A DNA stretch of 64,000 nt from an uncultured Lachnospiraceae bacterium (GCA_944383765.1 CALWQT010000011.1:1-64000), one strand, 5' to 3'. Counted from the first letter of the stretch, positions 9,013 through 18,007 are shown. A program made the numbers and translations. Notes: generated by a model not told the origin, from the sequence alone.

Positions 9013-9708
9013 ATGAAAATTTGCGGATTACAGAAAACTACTCTTTTAGATTATCCAGGCCATGTAGCTGCCACTGTATTTTTAGGTCAATGTAATTTCC
9101 GGTGCCCATTCTGTCACAACTCAGATCTGATCACCGAGCAGGCAGAAGCCCTGGTTTCCAAAGAAGAACTTCTGACATTTTTAAAAAAGCGTACCTCTCT
9201 TCTGGAAGGTGTCTGTATCACCGGAGGCGAACCCACACTCTCACCAGACCTGGAAGCCCTGGTCTCTGATATAAAAAAGCTGGGATTTTTAGTAAAGCTG
9301 GATACCAACGGCTACCGCCCTTCTGTGATCAGAAACCTTTGTCAGAAAAATCTGCTGGATTACATTGCCATGGACATAAAATCTTCTCCAGAAAACTACG
9401 GAACGGTAACAGGAATACCGGATATCCGTTTATCTCCCATTATGGAAAGTGTGGAATTTATAAAAACCTGCGGCATCCCCTATGAATTCCGCACCACCGC
9501 TGTGAAAGGTCTTATGGGAGCAGAAGATTTCTCTGCTATCGGTCAATGGCTCCATGGTGCAGAACATTATTTCATACAAAATTATGTAGAATCACCCCAG
9601 GTATTGTTTCCCGGATTTTCTCCTTTCCGGAAAGAAGAACTTCTGGCATTTGCAGAACTGGTACGCCCTCATGTAAAGTATGTATCTCTCCGGGGTGTTG
9701 ACTATTAA
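9013..9708 (+). CDS. nrdG: Anaerobic ribonucleotide reductase activating protein, radical SAM
   Basis: The 231-residue protein has the radical SAM triad C27-x3-C31-x2-C34 in GQCNFRCPFCHNSD, followed by TGGEPTL, the SAM-binding GGE motif. It matches the longer NrdG2-type activases, which place the glycyl radical on NrdD; no nrdD lies nearby. Because the family overlaps with other glycyl-radical activases, the exact partner is inferred. I chose ATG 9013 (AAGGTTGG eleven bases upstream) over a TTG five codons earlier. Its stop overlaps the convergent neighbour by four bases. Confidence 0.85.
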   Translation: MKICGLQKTTLLDYPGHVAATVFLGQCNFRCPFCHNSDLITEQAEALVSKEELLTFLKKRTSLLEGVCITGGEPTLSPDLEALVSDIKKLGFLVKLDTNGYRPSVIRNLCQKNLLDYIAMDIKSSPENYGTVTGIPDIRLSPIMESVEFIKTCGIPYEFRTTAVKGLMGAEDFSAIGQWLHGAEHYFIQNYVESPQVLFPGFSPFRKEELLAFAELVRPHVKYVSLRGVDY

Positions 9709-10853
9709 CCCAGTCTTACATCCGTATACCAATAACCAAAGCGTCCGTTTTCAATTGGTTGTTTTTTTGATAATACAAAATGAGGAAATCCAAACATCGA
9801 CGCCATATATTTCTCATTACTGAAATAATGTCCAGGCACCCCCAGCAAATATCTGGGATATCCGCCTGGATTATTCAGTCTTACCAGAATCAGGCATCTG
9901 TAATTATAGTATCCATGAAGCAGAAAACTGTTATTTCCATATGTCCAGTTTTCCCGCGGCAGCAATCCGATATCCTGCGGTTTTATCTTCAGGATCTCAC
10001 AGCCATTTTCATAATCAAAAGCATCCATTTTGGGATATCGTTTCCGAAAATCCGACCATACTGTCTCCGGATCCGTCTCCGGTTCCAGGGCCTCTGCACC
10101 TTCCGGAGCTTCTTCCGGTTCCTTGGGAAGTTCTACTTCTCTTTCTTCCCTGACTTTCTCTGCTGCATCTCTGGCTTTTGCCGCTCCTGACATATATCTG
10201 GAGACCGGACTGCTCTCCATCATAAATCCCGGCAGATCCGCTTCTTTTCTCTCCATTTCCTCCATCAATTCCTGATAGCTTCCTCCCGGCAGATTTCCAG
10301 TCACATTTTTTTCGGTAATTTCCGGTTTTTCTTCTGTTTTCTCAGGAACTTCCATCTGCGGCGGCGGTGCCTGGAACAATTCAAATGGCGTAACCTCGCT
10401 CCTGTCCTCTTCTATCTGCTTTTTCAGATTCTCCGATGTCAGATCCGCCAATTCTACTTCTGCCGCATGAGTCACCGTATCTTCTGTTTCCTGGGCAGAC
10501 ATGGTATCGTCCCAGATCGTTGTATAGGCACGCCAATTATCCTGCATATCGTGTATGGTCAGACCATAACAATGTTCCAGTTCTTTCCCGCTGCCTTCCA
10601 CATCATCATTTCTCACCGTAATCCGAAACTCTCCATTTCCGGAACGGATAAAGATCTTGCCCAGAAAAAGTTCACCCGTATCTGACAGCAGATAAACTCC
10701 CATGTCATTTCCGCCCACATAAACTTTTTTTACGCTCACATTGATCCTGCATTGTCCATTTCTGGACTCAAGTTTTGCAAATCCTATATTTTTTCCTTTT
10801 ACTGCACCTTCATATGCATAAATATATGAGATCAGTCTTCTATAATTGGACAC
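9705..10853 (-). CDS. Uncharacterised Lachnospiraceae protein with conserved C-terminal domain
   Basis: The 382-residue protein is of no function I can name. Residues 1 to about 130 form a beta-rich domain (YIYAYEGAVKGKNIGFAKL, then FLGKIFIRSGNGEFRI). Residues about 130-255 are charged and Pro/Glu-rich. The C-terminal 120 residues (GLLPRENWTYGNNSFLLHGYYNYR to FGYWYTDVRLG) look like a compact conserved domain, possibly the one catalogued as DUF6128, but I cannot confirm that. No signal peptide, so cytosolic. The start is GTG with AAGGGGTGA before it. It lies 77 bases behind the metallophosphoesterase gene and may share its transcript. Confidence 0.75.
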   Translation of the reverse strand: MSNYRRLISYIYAYEGAVKGKNIGFAKLESRNGQCRINVSVKKVYVGGNDMGVYLLSDTGELFLGKIFIRSGNGEFRITVRNDDVEGSGKELEHCYGLTIHDMQDNWRAYTTIWDDTMSAQETEDTVTHAAEVELADLTSENLKKQIEEDRSEVTPFELFQAPPPQMEVPEKTEEKPEITEKNVTGNLPGGSYQELMEEMERKEADLPGFMMESSPVSRYMSGAAKARDAAEKVREEREVELPKEPEEAPEGAEALEPETDPETVWSDFRKRYPKMDAFDYENGCEILKIKPQDIGLLPRENWTYGNNSFLLHGYYNYRCLILVRLNNPGGYPRYLLGVPGHYFSNEKYMASMFGFPHFVLSKKQPIENGRFGYWYTDVRLG

Positions 10854-10929
10854 AGTATCACCCCTTCCGTAATTATTCTATGCATCTGCCTCTCAAATAG
10901 AACCTGCAGAAAGGGTTCACTATGTATCA

Positions 10930-12339
10930 TCAGTCAACTTTAAGATGATTATAATCTTTTACCGCATCTTCCAGGATAAATACTACATAATCCCTCTGGA
11001 CCGTCATGTATCCTTTTGAATCCCACAGGGCATAAGCATTTTCTTTTAGCGCTTTATCTTTCATGTCCACTGCTCTTCCCTGGTAATACTGATATTTTAA
11101 ACGGGCATAAAAATCACACATTTCCAGTCTTTCTTCTTCTGTAATATCTTTCATTCTTTTCAAGACTCCATACGCATCATTTTTAAATACCTGTTCCAGA
11201 AACGGTTCCCGGAATTCCTTAAAGTTTAAAAGTTCTTCTTCTGTTCGTCCGTTTTCTTCTGCCCATTTCTCCACATCTACTTCTTTAGTATTATAGTCAA
11301 AACTCCCGTCATCCCGGAATGTCAATTCACCATACATACAATTCGGTGTGGTCAGAGAACTGACTACTATTTCATAAATCCCGCTGTCTTCATCCTGCAT
11401 CCAATGCTGTACATGGAGATGGCCGCTCAGGAATAATGGAACATTCCAGGATTCCAGTTGTCTGACAAACTCTTCACTGTGCTCAATCGTACAATCGACG
11501 GTATATACCTGGCTTTCTTCCAGCAGATTATGATGCGCTACCGGAATCACATTCATTCCTTCATTCCAGGCCGCTTCCAGCTGCTCCTCCATCCATTCAT
11601 AAGTTTCCGGAGAAATATAACCGCCTACCCTGGCAAACCCTTCCTGATACTGACAGGTATCGATCATCAAAAGCCTGGTCATGTCATCTAACTGATATAC
11701 ATAGCTTAATGTCCCTGCATCTTCACTGACCGCTTCATCATAACCGAATTCACCGTAAATCTGCCGGAATTGTTCCGGCGTGGTATATTCTACCGGATAT
11801 TTTTCTTCTCCCCGGAAACCAGCTGCAGAAAGATTATTAATATCATGATTTCCTGGGATCACCACTACCGGCACCCCCATGGATTCTACCTTTCTCAGTT
11901 TTTCTGCCAGTTCTCTGTGACTTTCCAGTTCTCCATTGGAACTTAGGTCTCCGCTTAAAATCAATATGTCAGGAGATGCTTCTATTACTTCTTCAAAAAA
12001 GGCATCTGTAATCTGATCCATATATGTCACAAGCCGCCCATCCCCATGCAGGACCATTTCCTGAAATGCCGGGCCATTATCGGATAAGTCCGGAGACAGA
12101 TAATGGGTATCCGACCCTATTATAATTGTTTTCTCATAACCAGGAGGATTATCCTCTTCCGTCGCCGGTACGGCTGTTGACGTTTCTTCCTGGGTCTCCT
12201 GACCGGAAGATGATTCCTGGACAGCAGAAGAACCGGTTTCCTCCGTAAATACCTCATCACTGTCATGTAGGGAACAGCCTGCAAACATAACAAGAGACAG
12301 GATTCCTGCTGCCATTCCTATGGTTGTTCTCTTCATCAT
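10930..12339 (-). CDS. Secreted metallophosphoesterase lipoprotein
   Basis: The 469-residue protein starts with a lipoprotein signal peptide ending in the lipobox MFAGC, followed by a Ser/Glu-rich linker. The calcineurin-like metal motifs are all present: GSDTHYLS, GDLSSNG, GNHDINN, VAHHN and SGHLHVQHW. It therefore acts outside the membrane as a two-metal phosphoesterase of unknown substrate. A C-terminal helical tail of about 130 residues is extra. The start overlaps the stop of the GH18 gene (ATGATGA), indicating translational coupling, so the two surface proteins are probably made together. Confidence 0.88.
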   Translation of the reverse strand: MMKRTTIGMAAGILSLVMFAGCSLHDSDEVFTEETGSSAVQESSSGQETQEETSTAVPATEEDNPPGYEKTIIIGSDTHYLSPDLSDNGPAFQEMVLHGDGRLVTYMDQITDAFFEEVIEASPDILILSGDLSSNGELESHRELAEKLRKVESMGVPVVVIPGNHDINNLSAAGFRGEEKYPVEYTTPEQFRQIYGEFGYDEAVSEDAGTLSYVYQLDDMTRLLMIDTCQYQEGFARVGGYISPETYEWMEEQLEAAWNEGMNVIPVAHHNLLEESQVYTVDCTIEHSEEFVRQLESWNVPLFLSGHLHVQHWMQDEDSGIYEIVVSSLTTPNCMYGELTFRDDGSFDYNTKEVDVEKWAEENGRTEEELLNFKEFREPFLEQVFKNDAYGVLKRMKDITEEERLEMCDFYARLKYQYYQGRAVDMKDKALKENAYALWDSKGYMTVQRDYVVFILEDAVKDYNHLKVD

Positions 12340-14015
12340 GGGTTTACCACTTCCCATATATCATCCGGTTCAAATCCAAGCTTCCAGCAGGCAACTCCCG
12401 CTATTCCCGCCTGATCAATAGCATCCACTTTAAGGGCCAAAGACTTTTTATCTTCCAGCCAGATATACTGCTTGGATCCATCTTCCCCCTCTAATTCTCC
12501 GTAGTACTGACCTACATCTTCCAGCCATGTCAGTTCCACATGATTATCCTGTACCCACTGTGTAGCTGCTTCCATTCCCATGGCTTTTGAAGTCGTTTCT
12601 CCATCCTTCACAGTCCAAAGCCTGGTATAAAAAGGAACAGCACCTATGATTTTTTCCGCCGGAACACTTTCCAAGGTATCTTCGATTCCATTCTGCACAT
12701 AAGACAAAGATGCAACCGTTCCCTTTTCTCCGCCGGCATAATGTTCGTCATAGCACATAACGATCACATAATCCGCCACGATTCCCTGTTCTTTCCGATT
12801 ATAAAATTCGTTATATGCAGCCGGAACATAGTTATCTACTGAAAGTATGATTCCTTTTTCCCGGCAGGGAATGGATAATTCCCGGATAAACTGAATATAA
12901 TGTTTGCCAGCTTCTGGCTTCAGACTTTCAAAATCAAGATTCAGGCCATCAATATCATATCGTTCCACTTCCTCTATCAGACTGTCTATCAATTTCCGTC
13001 TGGTAGATGTGGAAGAAAGAAGAACTTCTGTCTGTACATCAGCGCTGAAATTATCCAGCAGAGCCCATACCTGCAATCCTTTCTGATGAGCTTTTTCCAC
13101 ATACTCCCGGTTCGCCAGGGAAGAAAAGTTTCCCTGGTTATCCGTGAGAGAAAACCAGGTGGGAGACACTACATTCACACCTTCTACTTCAGAAAACATC
13201 TGGTCAAACTTCCCATTTGCTTCCTGAGAGGTTACCTGATGCCATACCAGACTGACTCTTCCATCGATTGCCTGGCTCTTATATACCGGCTCCTCAAACT
13301 CACTCTGAAGAGCCTGCTGATGCCTGTCTGTCAGTCTGTTATTCCTGATATATCCCATAAATCCCGTGTCTGTCCAGACATAGGACCATTTTTCCATTTC
13401 ATTTAAAACTGTGATTCCCGTACCTTTGGAAACCTCTGTAATAATCGGGCTTTTTACTCCCCCCAGTTCCCTGATCTCCGTATCCTTTTTTGCTACGGCT
13501 CTCTCTTCCGGGTTCCAGTCACTGTCGATATAAATACGTTTAGCCGCTATGGTATCTTCTTTTTCTTCATGAATGGCAGGATTATCAAAATACACCGCCC
13601 GTATATTCGTATAATTACTTACCAGCCCCGCAGACAAATATACATTATCATCTTTTACCAGCAAAAGATGACCGGCATCTCCCATGGTATCCGGCTGGGC
13701 ATAAACAATCCTGTCCGGGAGCGCATAAACCAGCAGCTGTTCCCCTTCATCCCAGTAAAATCTTTCATTTAAATTCTCATTGATCCAGTCCAACGGAAGG
13801 TATACCTGTCCCTCCTCATACAATGCCTGCTCCTCCTGAATCTCTTCATTCCATACAATAGACACTTTGTTTCCTTCTACAGCAAATAACTCCCCTATAT
13901 CTGCCGCTTCTTTGGACGGTATATATCTTCTGCCTATGACAGCTCCCCCAAAAACAGCCGCACCCAACACTGCTACAAACAAGGCGGCGGATATGAGTTT
14001 TATTATTTTTTTCAT
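12336..14015 (-). CDS. Glycoside hydrolase family 18 protein with membrane anchor
   Basis: The 559-residue protein has one N-terminal hydrophobic segment (residues about 5-28), a stalk domain similar to copper-amine-oxidase N-like repeats (QVYLPLDWINENLNERFYWDEG), an SH3-like stretch near 190-225, and a C-terminal GH18 barrel. The family motif DGLNLDFE occupies 356-363, with Glu363 as acid. Such proteins in clostridia act on peptidoglycan or N-acetylglucosamine polymers and resemble spore-associated YaaH-type enzymes. The second ATG is chosen since AGGAGG sits five bases before it. No LysM repeats are seen. Confidence 0.88.
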   Translation of the reverse strand: MKKIIKLISAALFVAVLGAAVFGGAVIGRRYIPSKEAADIGELFAVEGNKVSIVWNEEIQEEQALYEEGQVYLPLDWINENLNERFYWDEGEQLLVYALPDRIVYAQPDTMGDAGHLLLVKDDNVYLSAGLVSNYTNIRAVYFDNPAIHEEKEDTIAAKRIYIDSDWNPEERAVAKKDTEIRELGGVKSPIITEVSKGTGITVLNEMEKWSYVWTDTGFMGYIRNNRLTDRHQQALQSEFEEPVYKSQAIDGRVSLVWHQVTSQEANGKFDQMFSEVEGVNVVSPTWFSLTDNQGNFSSLANREYVEKAHQKGLQVWALLDNFSADVQTEVLLSSTSTRRKLIDSLIEEVERYDIDGLNLDFESLKPEAGKHYIQFIRELSIPCREKGIILSVDNYVPAAYNEFYNRKEQGIVADYVIVMCYDEHYAGGEKGTVASLSYVQNGIEDTLESVPAEKIIGAVPFYTRLWTVKDGETTSKAMGMEAATQWVQDNHVELTWLEDVGQYYGELEGEDGSKQYIWLEDKKSLALKVDAIDQAGIAGVACWKLGFEPDDIWEVVNP

Positions 14016-14192
14016 CATAACCTCCTAGGATGTTTTTTTATCATTCTCTGTATCTTCTGATGATATGTTTCCTGGCATATTTCCATTTGCCAGCCGCTTG
14101 TCAAAACTCATTTTATTATATCATATCTTCCGCCGCCTGAACTATTATTTTTTCCCTTTGCAAAAAGCCAGGCTGATTTCAGCTTTCCGCTC

Positions 14193-14426
14193 CTATATGT
14201 TTTTTACTTTATCAAACCGGATTTCCGTCAGGTTCCCTGTCTCGGCTCCCACATAATCGCTCATATAAAAACTTCCGTCATCCTGTATCTCAAAAATTTT
14301 TCCCCATTCCGTTTCTTTCATCTCCTCATCATCAATATAAATAGGGATTCCTTTCTGATGATATCTTTTTAAACCGTCCAAATATGCCTGACGTTCCTGA
14401 TCATTCAGTTGTCTCTTGCCTTTCAT
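14193..14426 (-). CDS. Small conserved hypothetical protein
   Basis: A 77-residue soluble protein (MKGKRQLNDQERQAYLDG then PIYIDDEEMKETEWGKIFEIQDDGSFYMSDYVG). GGGGGAGG lies five bases before the ATG, and codon use is like its neighbours, so I regard it as a real gene. The function is unknown. The C-terminal half looks beta-rich and could bind a partner protein. It sits between the P-loop gene and the GH18 gene, all leftward. Confidence 0.7.
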   Translation of the reverse strand: MKGKRQLNDQERQAYLDGLKRYHQKGIPIYIDDEEMKETEWGKIFEIQDDGSFYMSDYVGAETGNLTEIRFDKVKNI

Positions 14427-14497
14427 ATTCCTCCCCCTTTCCCCCGCGGTCTTTTATCCACAATCCAGGTTTCGTGACATACCTTGTTCTGCCGCTG

Positions 14498-15139
14498 TCA
14501 GGAAAAGAATTTTTGAAAAAACTCCAGAGTACCGGGTGTCACAGAAAACGCATCTGCTGAAAACGGAATTTCCAAAACAGGAATCCCAAGCTTTCTCCTT
14601 ACTTCCTTCCTGGTTTCCCTGCTGCCAAAAGCAGCCGCATAAATCCACTTTCTTCCGCTTATTCCTTCCTGCTTTAAAAACTCCCAGAACGTCTCCCATT
14701 GCCACTCGCTGAATGAGCCTACCAGTACTCTTTTCTTGCAGCACTGAAATTCCGTCCTATTGCTGACGCCTATTACACCAAAATCAATGAGTATATAGCT
14801 GTACCGTTCCAGGCATTGTGAAAGTTCTTCCATATCTGCGTTCTTATAATAAGACGTTCCTAGTATATGATAAGGTTTTTTCTCCTCTATCTGCCCTTTG
14901 CATATTTTTTCCAGCTTTATAAAATCACCGTCTTCATTCCATTCCAAAACTGCTGTCCGTTCTCCTGCAACGCAGGTCAGGTAATTTGCTGCCATCAGGC
15001 AAAAATGAGTAACTCCAACTCCCTTTTCCGTCCCCGCTACTCCTATGACCTGGGCCGGCCGGCTTAAATCCTGTTTGCCGCCGGGTGGATGCCTCAACTT
15101 TTCTCTTATTTTTCCAGCCAGTTTTTCAACATAGACCAT
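14498..15139 (-). CDS. MinD/CpaE-like P-loop protein
   Basis: The 213-residue protein has a deviant Walker A, GTEKGVGVTH (residues 36-45), of the MinD/ParA/CpaE class, followed by AANYLTCVAGERTAVLEWNEDGDF (switch I region) and YSYILIDFGVIG (Walker B-like). Residues after 120 drift from the family. I start it at the ATG with GAGG seven bases upstream. It overlaps the 3' end of the kinase gene by about 34 bases, so the two are co-expressed. In related bacteria CpaE-like proteins accompany Tad/Flp pili, but no pilus genes are present here. Function unassigned. Confidence 0.78.
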   Translation of the reverse strand: MVYVEKLAGKIREKLRHPPGGKQDLSRPAQVIGVAGTEKGVGVTHFCLMAANYLTCVAGERTAVLEWNEDGDFIKLEKICKGQIEEKKPYHILGTSYYKNADMEELSQCLERYSYILIDFGVIGVSNRTEFQCCKKRVLVGSFSEWQWETFWEFLKQEGISGRKWIYAAAFGSRETRKEVRRKLGIPVLEIPFSADAFSVTPGTLEFFQKFFS

Positions 15140-16497
15140 AGTCTTTTCCTCTTTTTTTCTATCCCGCACAATACAGACAGACGTCTGTAAAAAAGTTCTG
15201 CTTTCCCTGTAAAGAAAAAAGGATTAGGAAAATACGGAACAGACAGTATGAGATTTTTCCGTTCCCGGGTCTGCAGGTTCTGTCCGGGAGCATCCAGGTT
15301 ATGGTTTAAAAGGGTCAATACAGGTTCTTCTTTCAGACATCTTCTGGAATTCCACCATTTCCCGTCCCGTACTTCTATCAGGTAGTCCCAGTCTCTTTCA
15401 TTAGCTATTTCGGTTCCAAGGTCCCAAATAACAATATCCCATATTTCTTCTTCCAGACACACATTTTCCATAAACCTGGGTCTCATAAAAATTCCATTGA
15501 TCTTAGCCACACCATGCCGGTCTAACCCTTTTCCCTGACACCGGAGCAATTCCCGCACAACTCCATTTCCATTCTTTTCTTCATAGCAGACTTTAAAATT
15601 CTGATCCCGCAAATATGCTGCCATTCCAATAGCAAGGTGAGTTGTCCCGGCTCCTGCATGGCTACCGGCGAAAGCTATAATTACTGGAAATGATTCTCTC
15701 TTTTGTTTTCTTTTACAGCAGGTTAAAAATGGGGTTTCCATCCTTTCCAGGGCTTTTTCCAGTTCCATAACTGATCCATATCGCCTTTCTCTCCTGGTTT
15801 CCAGGCATTTTTTTATAATCTTTTTCAGCTTATCCTGGCCAGCGCCTTTTCTCGCCGTCATGTTTTCCCAATATCCTGAAAACGATCTTCCTGTCCATAA
15901 AAAATATAGCACAGCTCCGATTCCATAGATATCCGTCCTTTCGTCCGGCGTTTTTCCTGCATATTGTTCCGGTGCTGCAAATCCGGGCGTTCCACAGCCG
16001 ACGCAGCTGCTGTTTCCTTCCTTGAGAAATGCTGCACAGCCAAAATCAACCAGTTTTATCCTGTTCCCACATAACAAAAGATTTCTAGGCTGTATGTCTA
16101 AATAAAGAATGGGGGTTATTCTTGCTGAATGCAGATGATTAACCAGATGGCAAATCTGGATTCCATAGGAAACCGTTCTTGCCGTTGACAGAGGTCCCTG
16201 TTCTTTTATGATTTCTGCCAGAGACTCTCCTTCCAGATATTCTTCGATGAGGTAACCATAACTATCATCCTCTTCCAGGTCATACACAATCGGTATTCCC
16301 GGGTTACGGACGTATTTCAATATCAGGCCTTCTTTTCTAAATTGTCCATATTCTTCTGATTCTTTGGAAATCTTCTTGATGGCTCTATATTCGCCTAAGC
16401 CAAGATGTGTAGCAAGATATACCGTAGCGGTCCCGCCAGTGCCCAGCACCCGCTCCAGACGGTATTTTCCGAACAGGATCTGATGTTCGATATTCAC
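15106..16497 (-). CDS. Ser/Thr protein kinase fused to a C-terminal P-loop ATPase-like domain
   Basis: From a GTG start the protein has 463 residues. Residues 10 to about 255 form a Hanks-type kinase: glycine loop GTGGTA (19-24), Lys41, catalytic loop LDIQPRN (133-139, Asp134), DFG (151-153), and AAPE (174-177). The usual HRD is YLD and the usual loop Lys is Gln. Residues about 272-463 begin with FAGSHAGAGTTH, a MinD-like P-loop, so the polypeptide is a kinase/ATPase fusion and resembles its downstream neighbour. No transmembrane segment or PASTA repeats are seen. A longer ATG start at 16560 lies inside the promoter and is rejected. Confidence 0.82.
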   Translation of the reverse strand: MNIEHQILFGKYRLERVLGTGGTATVYLATHLGLGEYRAIKKISKESEEYGQFRKEGLILKYVRNPGIPIVYDLEEDDSYGYLIEEYLEGESLAEIIKEQGPLSTARTVSYGIQICHLVNHLHSARITPILYLDIQPRNLLLCGNRIKLVDFGCAAFLKEGNSSCVGCGTPGFAAPEQYAGKTPDERTDIYGIGAVLYFLWTGRSFSGYWENMTARKGAGQDKLKKIIKKCLETRRERRYGSVMELEKALERMETPFLTCCKRKQKRESFPVIIAFAGSHAGAGTTHLAIGMAAYLRDQNFKVCYEEKNGNGVVRELLRCQGKGLDRHGVAKINGIFMRPRFMENVCLEEEIWDIVIWDLGTEIANERDWDYLIEVRDGKWWNSRRCLKEEPVLTLLNHNLDAPGQNLQTRERKNLILSVPYFPNPFFFTGKAELFYRRLSVLCGIEKKRKRLWSMLKNWLEK

Positions 16498-16531
16498 CTC
16501 CCCTTTCCAGGGAGAATCATTTCCTGCATTT

Positions 16532-16560
16532 ATTGTAATACGATTTATTCCATATTTCAA
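16532..16560 (-). promoter_or_regulatory. Promoter of the kinase/P-loop operon
   Basis: Minus strand TTGAAA (16555-16560), 17-base spacer, TACAAT (16532-16537). Transcription would start near 16525, which leaves the upstream ATG outside the mRNA and supports the GTG at 16497, preceded by GGAAAGGGGAG. Confidence 0.65.
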
Positions 16561-16632
16561 GAAAAACTTACAAAAATACCAAATTTATTTTTTCCTTAAA
16601 ACTTACAATTTCATAAAATCTTCACATATGAA

Positions 16633-16662
16633 TTGATATTTTGATATATTATATAGTATAGT
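16633..16662 (+). promoter_or_regulatory. mecA promoter
   Basis: TTGATA (16633-16638) and TATAGT (16657-16662), 18-base spacer, in an AT-rich intergenic region divergent from the kinase promoter. A second TATAGT overlaps it five bases upstream, so the exact -10 is uncertain. Confidence 0.5.
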
Positions 16663-16728
16663 TAAATTGAGAGAGTATATCTTTTTTCATTATTATCATA
16701 TATCATTTACAAAAGGAAGTGAGACCCT

Positions 16729-17454
16729 ATGAAGATTGAACGTGTCAATGACAATCAGATTCGATGCACCTTAAGCAGTTTTGACTTAAGCGTCCGCAAT
16801 CTGAACCTGCGGGAGCTGGCTTATGGTACAGAAAAAGCCCGGAATCTGTTTCGTGAAATGATACAGAAAGCGTCAAACGAAGTGGGTTTTGAAGCCGAGG
16901 ATATTCCTCTGATGGTCGAAGCAATTCCGTTATCCAATGAAAGCGTTATGCTGATCATTACCAAAATAGAAGACCCTGAAGAACTGGATACTAGATTTTC
17001 CAAGTTTTCCCCGTCACCTGACGAAGATACTGATAATCTCCTCTCCTCCCTTGCAAGCGAACTGCTGGAAGGCGCTGATGGACTTCTGGGAAAATTAACA
17101 TCCTCTGTGGAATCTGCTCCAAAAAAACAGACAGAATCTTCTGCTGCTCCAGAAGAAGCAGAAAAAGTCTCTGTACGGATCTACCGTTTTGACAGTCTGG
17201 ACAGTGTAACCGCTGCTGCCTGTGCAGTAAACGGCGGGTTCACCGGCATCAATACCCTGTATAAAAAGCCAGATACTTCCCAGTATTATCTGGTCATACA
17301 CAGTTCCGATTCTGACGATTGGAACAGCACCCTGAATATACTGGCAGAATACGGTTCCAAACAAAAATACGAATATGCCAGCGAGGCATATTTTCAGGAA
17401 CACTACGAAATCATTGTAAAAAACAAAGCACTTCAAGTACTGGCACTTATCTGA
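16729..17454 (+). CDS. mecA: Adaptor protein MecA
   Basis: The 241-residue protein matches MecA/YpbH: N-terminal substrate-binding domain (MKIERVNDNQIRCTLSSFDL and LFREMIQKASNEVGF), an acidic linker (about 95-145), and the C-terminal ClpC-binding domain (YRFDSLDSVTAAACAV to EYGSKQKYEYASEAYFQEHYEIIVKNKALQVLA). MecA delivers substrates to ClpCP and regulates competence in Bacillus; the clostridial targets are not known. AAAGGAAGTGAG precedes the ATG. Ends at a bidirectional terminator. Confidence 0.93.
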   Translation: MKIERVNDNQIRCTLSSFDLSVRNLNLRELAYGTEKARNLFREMIQKASNEVGFEAEDIPLMVEAIPLSNESVMLIITKIEDPEELDTRFSKFSPSPDEDTDNLLSSLASELLEGADGLLGKLTSSVESAPKKQTESSAAPEEAEKVSVRIYRFDSLDSVTAAACAVNGGFTGINTLYKKPDTSQYYLVIHSSDSDDWNSTLNILAEYGSKQKYEYASEAYFQEHYEIIVKNKALQVLALI

Positions 17455-17465
17455 CAGCGGATATG

Positions 17466-17516
17466 AAAACAGGCTGTAGCACAGATCCTCAGGGATCGCT
17501 ACAGCCTGTTTTTACA
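17466..17516. terminator. Bidirectional terminator between mecA and the DUF1858 gene
   Basis: AAACAGGCTGTAGC (17467-17480) pairs perfectly with GCTACAGCCTGTTT (17498-17511), flanked by T runs on both strands. It serves the convergent mecA and DUF1858 genes. Confidence 0.9.
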
Positions 17517-17541
17517 TCTGTTCTATTTTTGAATCCATGAT

Positions 17542-17742
17542 TTATTTGGAAGCAAGCACTTCGTTCAGCTGGCTTACCAGAACATCACAATCAATTCCAT
17601 GGACCATGCAGGCCTCTGCCAGAGACTCTCCCTGAGAAGCCGGGCAGCCTAAACAATGCATTCCTGCACGCATCAGTATCGGCGCAACACATTCATCTAC
17701 CTGAATCAATTCACCGATTAACATATCTTTACTGATCTGCAT
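17542..17742 (-). CDS. DUF1858 domain redox-disulfide protein
   Basis: The 66-residue protein matches the hybrid-cluster-associated redox disulfide (DUF1858) family: [39 protein letters not shown] with a CLGC pair. Such proteins often accompany hybrid cluster protein or radical SAM enzymes and may carry a labile disulfide. AAAGGAGG lies eight bases before the ATG. It stands alone, divergent from pflB. Confidence 0.88.
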   Translation of the reverse strand: MQISKDMLIGELIQVDECVAPILMRAGMHCLGCPASQGESLAEACMVHGIDCDVLVSQLNEVLASK

Positions 17743-17884
17743 ACGATATTTCCTCCTTTTTGTGATATTACTACTATAATACTTTTCCTACTGATTGGCA
17801 AGGTCTGTTTCTCTGCTTTCCCATGGATTAGATATTTCTAACTTTCTATAAGATAAAGTATGTGAAAAAATACACAGATTCCCC

Positions 17885-17913
17885 TTGACGTGTATACAGT
17901 ATTTTTATATAAT
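17885..17913 (+). promoter_or_regulatory. pflB promoter with embedded TGTATACAGTA word
   Basis: TTGACG (17885-17890), 17-base spacer, TATAAT (17908-17913). The spacer begins with TGTATACAGTA (17891-17901), a word also found at the EamA promoter and a candidate repressor site. Confidence 0.7.
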
Positions 17914-17919
17914 GAGTTC

Positions 17920-17951
17920 ATCATTATTGAGTCTTACCTCTTGATAATGAT
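17920..17951 (+). promoter_or_regulatory. Inverted repeat in the pflB leader
   Basis: ATCATTAT (17920-17927) and ATAATGAT (17944-17951) are perfect inverted copies with a 16-base centre whose flanks also pair partly. It sits about 6 bases past the -10, so it could be an operator or a 5'-UTR hairpin. No regulator can be named. Confidence 0.45.
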
Positions 17952-18007
17952 TTCAGTTTTCATTATAATAACTATATCACAGTTTATAAAAGGAGGATTT
18001 TCCAACA

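Noticed and set aside
8099..9016. 305-aa plus-strand reading frame across the SRP RNA and tadA
   Set aside because: It overlaps an RNA gene and the complement of tadA, with no ribosome site.
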